Source: Kiritimatiellia bacterium
GTDB lineage: Bacteria > Verrucomicrobiota > Kiritimatiellia > RFP12 > UBA1067
Direction of reading: 5' to 3'
DNA length: 37,659 nucleotides
Assembly (NCBI GenBank): GCA_017514235.1
Contig: JAFWKK010000027.1
Coordinates: forward strand, 1-37,659
Position 1 is the stretch's first letter. Each line of letters opens with the position of its first letter. The notes beneath the pieces are model-generated. The model made no database searches. It saw only the letters and a list, made by a program, of their open reading frames with translations, and was not told the DNA's origin. A program made the position numbers and the translations under genes. Positions 1 to 7,254 of this stretch are shown here, piece by piece.

Positions 1-2432
1 GACCAGTAGCCGCCGTACGAACCGGCATCGAAGAGCGAAGTCTTGTAGCCCCAGCCAACACAGGGGAGAAAGATGCTGTTGGAGGCGTAATCGCCCCTGC
101 CGCGAACGACATAGCCGTCTACGCCGTTCTGCGTCGTCAACGTCCAGTCGCACTTGCTGACGAGATCGTCCATTTCCTGTCGCGTCGGCATGCGCCAGTC
201 CCCGCCCCACTGCACGTGCGCCGCGTCATGCTCGGGAGCAAGCACGCCGTCGCTCGTAATCCACCCGGCGCCTTTCAATTCCGACTCGCGCTTGCCGCAT
301 GTGTAAATCGCGGGGTTCTCCCCGAAGAAATCGAAGTCGAACGTCGTTCCGGTCGGACGACGCCCCTCCGTGTCGCCCCACCAGAAGTAGAGGCCGAAGT
401 CCTCCGGGCTGTCCGCGCCGATGTTCTTGTCGGCCCAGTACGGTCCGCCCTCCCAAAGCTGCTGGCCTTCGGGCCGCGGAGGAGGAGTTTCGCCGAAGAA
501 AGCCTCTGCCTCAGTCCCGCCCGAGCCGGCCGTCGCAACGATGGTTAGCGTCTTCTCGTACTTGAGCTTCGCGTCGATCATGTCCACGTAGAGCGTATAG
601 GCAGTCGCGCCGGGCGCCGCCGTCACGTCGGAGACGAGAGTCACCCACGAAATCGCCGTCAGCTCCTTGCCGCCCACGGTGCCAGACACCGTGACGGCGT
701 CGCCGCTCTCAAGCTTCACCGTCAGCTTGTCCCTTGTCTTCGTCAGGCCCGAGTCCGCGTCCTCCTTCGTGAACGTGAACGTCTTCCCGACGAGCTCGGC
801 GAGCGCCTTCCCCTTCTTAACCAGGTTCGGCTTCTTCTGCGCGGCGAACGTTCCCTTCGAGTTTGCCGCCTCGACGAGCGAAAGGCCGGACGACTCCCGC
901 TCCTTCACCGTCACCGTGCCCGGCTTGAACGTCTTGGAGCCGACCTTGATGGCCGGCGAGAACGTCGCCTTGGAGGCCGTGCAGCTCTTGTACTTCGCGG
1001 CGAACGGGTAAGCCTTGCCCTTGTAAGTGACCTTGCCGGACACCTTGCCGGTTGAGCCGACGGTGAACTTCAGGTACGACAGCGCCTTCCCGTCGGGCTT
1101 CGCCGTGCCGTAGAACGTGCCCTTCGCCCAGGACGGGACGGAGACCGTGAACTTCACATTTTGCGTTATCTTGTTGCCTGCCGCGCTCGTTACCGTCACT
1201 TTTGCCGTGTAGGCCCCGGGGACTGTCCCCACACCGGTTATCACTCCGGTCGTCTTGTCAATCTCGAGCCCCTTAGGCAGGCTCTTCGCCGTCACGGTCG
1301 GGAGCGACGCGGACGATATGCCGAGCGCGAGCGAGAACGACTTGCCCGCCGTAACCTTGGCGGGAGTCTTGGCGAGCTTCGCGGTCGCGGACGAGAACTT
1401 GAGCGCCTTCTTGTCCGAAGACTTCGAGACGAACTTCGCGTAGACGGTGGTGTCCTTCGCCGGCATCTCGTACTTCACCGACGCCTTGCGGTTGTCGTAG
1501 CCCTTCGGGTTCAGCGCCTTCTTGCACGACTTGTCCTTGAACCACCCGGCGAACACGTAGCCGCTCTTGGCCTTCGCCTTCAGCGTCGCCTTCGCGCCGA
1601 CGACATATGTTCCGCCGCCCGTTGCCGTGCCGTACTTCGTGCTGTTGGGCTTAAGGGTGAGCTTGTGGATAGTTTTCTCCTCCTCAAACGTCAGCTGGCT
1701 TACGTCAATGCCAGACGCCTCAAGCAGAGCCTTCACGCGCTCCGCATCGCCCGGCTCCACATGCACCGTCGCAAGGCTGTCGCAGCCGGAGAACGCAGCA
1801 TCCCCGATGCCCGTGACGCTGTTCGGTATCGTCACGCTCGCAAGCCCGCTGCAGCCGTAGAACGCACAACTCTCGATGCTCGTGACGCTGTTCGGTATCG
1901 TCACGCTCGCAAGCCCGCTGCACTCCATGAACGCACTACTCCCGATGCTCGTGACGCCGCCAGGCATTGTCACGCTCTCAAGACCGTCGCAGCCGGAGAA
2001 CACACCATTCCCGATGCTCGTCACGCCGCTCGGTATCGTCACGCTCGCAAGGCCATGGCAATCAGCGAACGCATAATCCCCGATGCTCGTGACGCTGTCC
2101 GGCATCGTAACGCTCGCAAGCTCGCTGCAGCCGTAGAAAGCATAATCCTTGATGCTCGTGACGCCGCTCGGTATCGTCACGCTCGCAAGGCCGTGGCAAT
2201 CAGCGAACGCATAATCCCCGATGCTCGTGACGGGGTGCCCGCCAAGCGTGGGCGGGATCGTTATTGCGCCGGACGTTGAGGCAGGGATGGCAGTACTGCC
2301 ATCATCATTGTAAATCTCCGCCTCACCGCCCACGACGCGATACGTCCACGTAATGCCGCCGACCGTTTCCGTCTCGGCAAAAAGCATTCCCGCCGCAATC
2401 GCGGCAAGCAGGGTTGATGTAAGTTTCTTCAT
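1..2432 (-). CDS. BspA-like leucine-rich-repeat surface protein with FISUMP-like region, partial
   Basis: A single open frame runs from the ATG at 2432 to the left edge, giving at least 810 residues with the C-terminus outside the window. An N-terminal Sec signal (MKKLTSTLLAAIAAGMLFA) is followed by seven near-identical 23-residue LRR_5/BspA repeats (about residues 64-222; core AFxxCxxLASVTIPxxVTSI). An InlB B-repeat-like strand follows (SGYVFAGWFKDKSCKKAL, about 288-306), then an Ig-like domain (about 355-422). Near residue 745 there is a WRMPTRQEMDDL motif typical of the Fibrobacter succinogenes major paralogous domain. The protein is probably exported and displayed on the cell surface, as BspA-like adhesins are. 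The start is supported by GGAGG 8 nt upstream and a good promoter at 2471-2500. The adhesion role is inferred from the family only. Confidence 0.88.
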   Translation of the reverse strand, partial: MKKLTSTLLAAIAAGMLFAETETVGGITWTYRVVGGEAEIYNDDGSTAIPASTSGAITIPPTLGGHPVTSIGDYAFADCHGLASVTIPSGVTSIKDYAFYGCSELASVTMPDSVTSIGDYAFADCHGLASVTIPSGVTSIGNGVFSGCDGLESVTMPGGVTSIGSSAFMECSGLASVTIPNSVTSIESCAFYGCSGLASVTIPNSVTGIGDAAFSGCDSLATVHVEPGDAERVKALLEASGIDVSQLTFEEEKTIHKLTLKPNSTKYGTATGGGTYVVGAKATLKAKAKSGYVFAGWFKDKSCKKALNPKGYDNRKASVKYEMPAKDTTVYAKFVSKSSDKKALKFSSATAKLAKTPAKVTAGKSFSLALGISSASLPTVTAKSLPKGLEIDKTTGVITGVGTVPGAYTAKVTVTSAAGNKITQNVKFTVSVPSWAKGTFYGTAKPDGKALSYLKFTVGSTGKVSGKVTYKGKAYPFAAKYKSCTASKATFSPAIKVGSKTFKPGTVTVKERESSGLSLVEAANSKGTFAAQKKPNLVKKGKALAELVGKTFTFTKEDADSGLTKTRDKLTVKLESGDAVTVSGTVGGKELTAISWVTLVSDVTAAPGATAYTLYVDMIDAKLKYEKTLTIVATAGSGGTEAEAFFGETPPPRPEGQQLWEGGPYWADKNIGADSPEDFGLYFWWGDTEGRRPTGTTFDFDFFGENPAIYTCGKRESELKGAGWITSDGVLAPEHDAAHVQWGGDWRMPTRQEMDDLVSKCDWTLTTQNGVDGYVVRGRGDYASNSIFLPCVGWGYKTSLFDAGSYGGYW
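1765..2240 (-). repeat. 69-bp tandem repeats coding BspA-type LRRs
   Basis: Seven in-frame 69-bp units encode 23-residue leucine-rich repeats. Adjacent units are very similar at DNA level (GATGCTCGTGACG recurs every 69 bp), so the array could expand or contract by slippage or recombination without breaking the frame. Confidence 0.85.
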
Positions 2433-2470
2433 CTGCCAACCTCCATGACAACAATACGACATTGGAATTA

Positions 2471-2500
2471 TTTATACAACACTTCCCGCGCCCGTGTCAA
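2471..2500 (-). promoter_or_regulatory. Sigma70-type promoter of the BspA-like gene
   Basis: On the minus strand, TTGACA (2495-2500) and TATAAA (2471-2476) are separated by 18 bp. The predicted transcription start is about 30 nt before the ATG at 2432, leaving room for the GGAGG ribosome site. Confidence 0.65.
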
Positions 2501-2784
2501 ACGCCAGTTGCCAAAAAAGAAGGCGAATTTGATGCAAAATCGCCAATGTGATCGGCGATTTGGCGCGAAAAACCACTTAGAGACAATCAACTTCTGAACA
2601 AGAAGACAAACAAGCGGCCGCCGCGTGCGCTCGGAAAGTGTCTAGGCGCACCTGAGCTATTCTTCGTCAAGCACCGAACGAGAATTTTCCGCATATGATT
2701 CTCATTTTAACCTGTACCTAAGTGACCATGCGGAACGGGAGCAATGTCGGGAGGCAGGGAGGTGACGCAGGGAGACTGAAAATT
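2501..2784. other. Divergent intergenic region with one inverted repeat
   Basis: No gene is seen between the BspA-like gene promoter and the acyltransferase promoter. The stretch holds an 8-bp inverted repeat, AAATCGCC (2537-2544) and GGCGATTT (2554-2561), which could be an operator. It is less likely to be a terminator because both flanking genes point away. Confidence 0.4.
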
Positions 2785-2793
2785 TGGTATAAT
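2785..2793 (+). promoter_or_regulatory. Extended -10 promoter of the acyltransferase operon
   Basis: TGGTATAAT preceded by TT; no convincing -35 is present. The ATG at 2803 lies 9 nt after the -10 box, so the mRNA would have almost no leader. Confidence 0.65.
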
Positions 2794-2802
2794 TCGTCGA
2801 AC

Positions 2803-3795
2803 ATGTCGCGCAAGACCCGAAAGCTGAAGAACAAGCTGCTTGTGCCGGTCGAATGGCTGGGCATCGGGCTGGGACTGTGCGTCCTGCCTTGGCTGCCGCG
2901 CGCTTGCATGTTCCGCCTGTGCGACTGCATTTCCCGCGTGATGTATCTCCTTGACCGGCGCGGCAAGCGCCGCGCCCTCGCGAACCTGCGGATCGTCCGC
3001 GGGGCGCGCCCTCCGCTCGAAGGCCTGTTCGCCTTCGACCCCGACAAGGTAAGCTACAATCCGACGCGGACCGAAGAGCTGATCATCCGCCGTTCCTACC
3101 GCAACATGACGCGCACCGTCGGCTATGCGTTCTGGACTTGCCGGCGGGCGAAGGAGCGCGCGGCCGCGACGGGCGTGATGTGCGACGAGGGGAAGCGGTT
3201 CCTCGCCGAGAACCGTCCGGCGGTGACGGTGTCGGGACACATCGGCTGCTGGGAGATACTCTCCCAACTGGCGTTTCTCGAGGGCCATCCGATGATGTCC
3301 GTCGCCAAGGACATCGGCACGAACGGGATGACGGCGCTGCTGATGCGGGCGCGGCGGTCCATCGGGCAGGAGATAGTCCATGCCGACGGCGCGTTCAAGC
3401 CGCTCATGCAGGGGCTTAAGGACGGCAAGTCGCTTGGGCTGCTCGTCGACCAGAGCGTTTCGCCGAAGCACGGCGGCATCTGGGTGCGTTTCTTCGGCAT
3501 GCCGATGTCGGTGTCGGCGGCGCCGGCGTTCTTTGCGGCGAAGGGGAAGGTGCCGATAGCCGTGGCATGGTCCCGTCCGCTGAAGGACGGTCGCTTCCGC
3601 TGCGAGGTGACGGACACGATCGCGGCGTCCGAAGCGCGCGACGTGTGGGCGACGACGCAGCGGTGCACCGACGACCTGGCGCGGATAGTGCGCCGCCACC
3701 CTTCCTGCTGGGTGCTGAACTACAACTTCTTCAGCAACTGGCCGCGTCCGGAAGACCTGGAGACGCTGGCCGCGAGGGAGGCGAAGGCGAGATGA
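2803..3795 (+). CDS. LpxL/HtrB-family lipid A acyltransferase
   Basis: A 330-residue protein of the lysophospholipid acyltransferase family that adds secondary acyl chains to lipid A precursors at the inner membrane. It has a hydrophobic N-terminal helix (about residues 13-32), then the catalytic HX4E motif in SGHIGCWE (His146, Glu151). Further on it has the family signatures LLVDQS and FFGMPMSVSAAPAFFAAKGKVP (here given as its key blocks FFGMP and AFFAAKGKVP). I chose the ATG at 2803 over an upstream in-frame ATG at 2722 because the -10 box at 2788-2793 lies between them. The stop overlaps the next gene's start by 4 bp (ATGA), so the two are translationally coupled. The exact acyl donor and position cannot be read from sequence. 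Confidence 0.88.
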   Translation: MSRKTRKLKNKLLVPVEWLGIGLGLCVLPWLPRACMFRLCDCISRVMYLLDRRGKRRALANLRIVRGARPPLEGLFAFDPDKVSYNPTRTEELIIRRSYRNMTRTVGYAFWTCRRAKERAAATGVMCDEGKRFLAENRPAVTVSGHIGCWEILSQLAFLEGHPMMSVAKDIGTNGMTALLMRARRSIGQEIVHADGAFKPLMQGLKDGKSLGLLVDQSVSPKHGGIWVRFFGMPMSVSAAPAFFAAKGKVPIAVAWSRPLKDGRFRCEVTDTIAASEARDVWATTQRCTDDLARIVRRHPSCWVLNYNFFSNWPRPEDLETLAAREAKAR

Positions 3796-4925
3796 AGGTT
3801 CTGCAGGTTCTTCCGGCCCTGGAGCAGGGAGGCGTAGAGTGGGACGCGGTAGAGCTCGCGCTGGAGCTGCAGTCGCGCGGCGTTGCGAACGGCGTGGCGT
3901 CGGCCGGCGGGAGCCTGGTGGCGAAGCTCGAAGCGGCCGGCGTGCGCCATCACGCGCTGCCGCTGGCGACGAAGAATCCGCTGAAGATCGTCGCCAACGC
4001 CCGCGCGATCGCCCGGCTCGTCGCGGAGGAGGGATACGGTCTCGTCCATGTGCGCTCCCGTGCGCCGGCGTGGAGCGTCCGCCTTGCCTCGCGGCGCGCG
4101 CGCTTCCCCTGGCTGGCCACGTACCACGGCGTCTACGGCACGAAACCGGCGCTGTTCAAGCTGCCGTACAACCGCGTGATGCTCGCCGGGGCGAAGACCG
4201 TGTGCGTCTCGGACTTCGTGCGGCGGCATGTCGAGGCCACGTACCGTCCGCCGGAAGGCCAGCTCGTCACAATTCACGACGGCGCGGACGTATCGCGCTT
4301 CTTCCCCGGCGCCGTGACGGCCGAGGCGGCGGCGGGCTTCCGCCGGTCTCTCGGGTTTGACGCGGACGCGCCCCTGGTGGTGATGGCGGGGCGGCTTACG
4401 CGCTGGAAGGGCCAGCACATTCTCCTCGCGGCGGCGGCGCGCATGAGGCACGAGCGCTTCGGGATACTCTTCGTCGGTTCCGACCAGGGGCGGACCGAAT
4501 ACTCCGCCGAGCTGAAGGCGCTTGCAGCCGCACTGCCCCCGGCAAGGCGCGTAGCATTTCTCGAAAAGAGCGACGACATGCCGCTCGTGTTTGCGTCCGG
4601 AGACGTCGCCGTCAACGCCTCAAGCGGCCAGCCCGAGGCGTTCGGGCGCGTCATACCCGAGGCGCAGGCGATGGGCAAGGTCGTCGTAGGCACGGCTCAC
4701 GGCGGCGCATGCGAGACCATCGAGGACGGCGTGACGGGGTTCCTCGTGCCGCCTGGCGATGCCGACGCGCTCGCGGCGCGGCTGGACGCGGTCTTCGACA
4801 TGGACGCCGCCGCGCGCGCCAGGATGCAGGAGGCGGCGGTGCGCTCGGTTGCAGAGCGCTTTTCGGTAGCCGCGACCTGCGACAAGACGCTCGCCCTATA
4901 CCGTTCGCTCGCGAAGCCCGACTAG
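3792..4925 (+). CDS. GT4-family glycosyltransferase (GT-B fold)
   Basis: A 377-residue glycosyltransferase that starts inside the acyltransferase stop (ATGA overlap). The N-terminal acceptor domain begins MKVLQVLPALEQGGVEW. The C-terminal donor domain has GRLTRWKGQHILLAA and the EX7E motif (Glu282 in EAFGRVIPE to Glu290). It then has GFLVPPGD, all typical of GT4 enzymes that use nucleotide sugars. Coupling to a lipid A acyltransferase suggests a lipopolysaccharide core or lipid A sugar transfer, similar in role to WaaG-type enzymes; this is inference. It ends 10 bp from the convergent HD gene, with no clear terminator in between. Confidence 0.88.
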   Translation: MKVLQVLPALEQGGVEWDAVELALELQSRGVANGVASAGGSLVAKLEAAGVRHHALPLATKNPLKIVANARAIARLVAEEGYGLVHVRSRAPAWSVRLASRRARFPWLATYHGVYGTKPALFKLPYNRVMLAGAKTVCVSDFVRRHVEATYRPPEGQLVTIHDGADVSRFFPGAVTAEAAAGFRRSLGFDADAPLVVMAGRLTRWKGQHILLAAAARMRHERFGILFVGSDQGRTEYSAELKALAAALPPARRVAFLEKSDDMPLVFASGDVAVNASSGQPEAFGRVIPEAQAMGKVVVGTAHGGACETIEDGVTGFLVPPGDADALAARLDAVFDMDAAARARMQEAAVRSVAERFSVAATCDKTLALYRSLAKPD

Positions 4926-4935
4926 AGCCTGGCAC

Positions 4936-5730
4936 TCACGAAGGCCGCGTCGCCTGCACGCCGGCAAGCGCTGCGGCGGCGAGGTCGCAGAGCCGGTCCA
5001 CGGCGGGCGAGTCGGTAAGGCGATGCAGGAAGCGGCGGCGGTATTCGAGATGGCCGCGATCTTGGCAAAGCCGCCGTGCCGTCGCGAAGTGCAGCCCACA
5101 GACCATCCAGCCGACCTGGATCAGCACGAAGTCCGAAAGCGATCGAATGTTCTGGTAGTCCACCGGCAGGCCGCGCTCTATGCAGTCCACCACCTCGGGG
5201 CTTGGCGGCGCCGAGACAGACAGGTTCCAGAACGCCCGCGAGTCGCCGCGCCAGTCGGTATGCTCAACCTGGTCCTCCAGCACGCGGAAGATGTCGAGCT
5301 TGTCGGCGTCGCGGACCGTGTGTGCGGCGACTTCGGTAAGGCGGTCCATCCCCTCCGGCAGGTCGCGCCGGTTGTGGTAGAGCACGGCGTTCAGGACAGC
5401 CGAGGAGAATCCCGGCGCGGCGCCTGACAACCAGGCGCGGTCGCGCACGATGTCATGGCTGAAGACCGCATGGTCAACGGAGTCGGCGTCGCGGAAGGTG
5501 TCGAATCGCCGCAGCTGCTCGTAGCGCCCGGTGTCGTGCAGGAGCGCGGCGGCAAGCGCGGCCTTGCGTTCCTCGTCCGAGAACCCCTCGCCCGCCGCGA
5601 TCGCCTCGGCGTTCCTGACCACGAACGCGGTGTGGGTGCGCTTCAGCTGCATCATCGGCGGCAGGCGTCCGTCCGGCTCGCGGAACGTGTCGACATAGGC
5701 GTCGTATGCCTTCTGAAGGGCGTCGAGCAT
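4936..5730 (-). CDS. HD-domain phosphohydrolase
   Basis: A 264-residue HD-superfamily protein. The metal-binding pattern is visible: His in KRTHTAFVV, the HD pair in LLHDTGRYEQ, further histidines in SHD and VLYHNRRDL, and a late Asp in VRDADKLDIFR. Such proteins hydrolyse phosphomonoesters or nucleotides; the substrate is not recognisable here. It lies 15 bp downstream of purE and is probably co-transcribed, which could hint at a nucleotide-related role, but this is only context. Confidence 0.8.
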   Translation of the reverse strand: MLDALQKAYDAYVDTFREPDGRLPPMMQLKRTHTAFVVRNAEAIAAGEGFSDEERKAALAAALLHDTGRYEQLRRFDTFRDADSVDHAVFSHDIVRDRAWLSGAAPGFSSAVLNAVLYHNRRDLPEGMDRLTEVAAHTVRDADKLDIFRVLEDQVEHTDWRGDSRAFWNLSVSAPPSPEVVDCIERGLPVDYQNIRSLSDFVLIQVGWMVCGLHFATARRLCQDRGHLEYRRRFLHRLTDSPAVDRLCDLAAAALAGVQATRPS

Positions 5731-5745
5731 CCCGTGCGGCCTTGT

Positions 5746-6240
5746 CTAGCCTCTGATGCGCTCGTTCGCGGCGGCGACCTTCTCCCTGAGGGCGGCCTTG
5801 TGCTGGTGGAACCTGGCGCGGAGGGCGGGGTCGGCGGTGCCGAGTATCTGCACTGCGAGAAGCGCGGCGTTGGTCGGGCCGGCGCTGCCGCAGGCCACCG
5901 TGGCGACCGGCACACCGCTCGGCATCTGAACCGTGGCGTACAGAGCGTCCAGCCCGTTCAGCGCGCCGCCGGCGATCGGGATGCCGATGACCGGCAGCAC
6001 GGTGCCTGCGGCCAGAACGCCGCCGAGGTGCGCGGCGCCGCCTGCCGCGGCGATGATCACCTTGAGCCCGCGGTCTTCCGCCGTCTTCGCGTATTCCAGC
6101 GCGACGTCGGGAGTGCGGTGCGCCGAGATGACGCGCGTCTCGTAGCCGACGCCGAACGAGTCAAGCGTCTCGCACGCCTTCTTGACGAGCGGCCAGTCAG
6201 AATCCGAACCCATTACGATGCCAACCTGAACATTCTCCAT
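5746..6240 (-). CDS. purE: N5-carboxyaminoimidazole ribonucleotide mutase PurE
   Basis: A 164-residue class I PurE, the usual length. It converts N5-CAIR to CAIR in de novo purine synthesis in the cytoplasm. The signatures are [12 protein letters not shown] near the N-terminus, ISAHRTPD, and [11 protein letters not shown] (usually AAHLPG, so Pro to Gly here). LPVIGIPI and the [11 protein letters not shown] substrate loop follow. The start has AAAGGAT about 8 nt upstream and a promoter at 6269-6279. No purK gene is next to it; the partner here is the HD gene. Confidence 0.95.
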   Translation of the reverse strand: MENVQVGIVMGSDSDWPLVKKACETLDSFGVGYETRVISAHRTPDVALEYAKTAEDRGLKVIIAAAGGAAHLGGVLAAGTVLPVIGIPIAGGALNGLDALYATVQMPSGVPVATVACGSAGPTNAALLAVQILGTADPALRARFHQHKAALREKVAAANERIRG

Positions 6241-6268
6241 TGGAACGATCCTTTCTTTCCTGCCGAAT

Positions 6269-6279
6269 ATTATACCAAA
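6269..6279 (-). promoter_or_regulatory. Extended -10 promoter of purE
   Basis: TTTGGTATAAT on the minus strand, 28 nt before the purE ATG. It sits in the 45-bp gap behind the xer stop, so purE has its own promoter and a leader with a ribosome site. Confidence 0.65.
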
Positions 6280-6285
6280 CCGGCG

Positions 6286-7254
6286 TCATCGGCGGACGCT
6301 GGCGCGCGGGTGGGCCTTGGCGTATTCGTCCTTCAGCCGCTCCACTGAGACATGGGTGTATATCTGCGTCGTGGAGAGCGAGGAATGGCCCAGCATCTCC
6401 TGGACCGAGCGCAGGTCGGCGCCTGCGTCGAGGAGGTGCGTTGCGAAGCTGTGCCGCAGCTTGTGCGGCGTGATGTCCGCCGGAAGGCCCGTTTCCGCGA
6501 GATAGCGCTTCATGCGGCGTTCCGCGAACCTTGCGGAGAAGCGTCCCATGCGGTCGGTGAGGAACACGGCGGCGCTGTCGGCGGCATGCGCCTGATCTAT
6601 CGCGGCGGCGGTCCGGCGGAGCCGCTGCAGGGCCTCGACGGCGGCGCGGCCGAGAATGACGAGGCGGTCCTTGGAGCCCTTGCCGGTGACGATCAGCGTA
6701 CCGCGCCGGAAGTCTATCTCGCCCCACGTGACGGACGCGACCTCGCTGATGCGGCAGCCGGTGGAATACAGGGTCTCGAACAGGGCGGAGTCGCGGTGCG
6801 CCGGGTACTCGGCGACAAGGCCGTCGCGCAGGTCGCGCAGGGGCTGGGAGAGGAAGCGCGCCGCGTCGCCGACGGACAGGACCTTCGGCAGTGTCTTCGC
6901 CCGCCTAGGTCCGCGCAGGAAGGCGAAGGGATTGTCGCCGAGGACGCCCTCGCGCTGCAGGAAGCGGCAGAACGTACGCGCCGCGGCCAGCTTCCGGCGG
7001 ACAGTCGCGCCGGCGGCGGACGCTCCGCCCGTAACGAACGCGGACAGGTAGCGGCGCGCCACGTCCTCGGTGAGTTCCGCCCAACGGTACGGCGGTTCGG
7101 CCGTCTCGCCCCAGGCGGACGAGACGAGCTGCGCGAGATCGGTCGCATAGCCTTCGACGGTGTGTCCGGAGACGTTGCGCTCGGCAGTCATGGAGCGCAT
7201 GAAGCGTTCCAGCAGCGGGTCGGCCGCCGCCGCCTTATTCGGCTTCGGCGCCAT
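6286..7254 (-). CDS. Tyrosine recombinase XerC/XerD-like
   Basis: A 322-residue tyrosine recombinase with a SAM-like N-terminal core-binding domain (about residues 11-115). The C-terminal catalytic domain is complete: Arg168 (GCRISEV), Lys192 (TGKGSKDR), His264 and Arg267 (HKLRHSFATH), His290 (GHSSLSTTQ) and nucleophile Tyr299 (QIYTH). The C-terminal AHPRA matches housekeeping XerC/XerD proteins that resolve chromosome dimers at dif, rather than phage integrases. The start at 7254 lies 20 bp inside the end of topA; longer versions would run deep into topA. A xerC/codV gene near topA is also known in Firmicutes, which supports a housekeeping role. Confidence 0.88.
   Translation of the reverse strand: MAPKPNKAAAADPLLERFMRSMTAERNVSGHTVEGYATDLAQLVSSAWGETAEPPYRWAELTEDVARRYLSAFVTGGASAAGATVRRKLAAARTFCRFLQREGVLGDNPFAFLRGPRRAKTLPKVLSVGDAARFLSQPLRDLRDGLVAEYPAHRDSALFETLYSTGCRISEVASVTWGEIDFRRGTLIVTGKGSKDRLVILGRAAVEALQRLRRTAAAIDQAHAADSAAVFLTDRMGRFSARFAERRMKRYLAETGLPADITPHKLRHSFATHLLDAGADLRSVQEMLGHSSLSTTQIYTHVSVERLKDEYAKAHPRASVRR

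Noticed and set aside
1765-2240. CRISPR-like array
   Set aside because: The units are contiguous 69-bp coding repeats with no unique spacers, and they encode LRRs in frame.
1161-2279. A 372-codon plus-strand frame with internal repeats
   Set aside because: Its repeats are just the antisense reading of the 69-bp LRR units of the minus-strand gene.
2722-2802. A longer acyltransferase start at 2722
   Set aside because: The promoter -10 box lies downstream of it, and the extra residues do not fit the family N-terminus.
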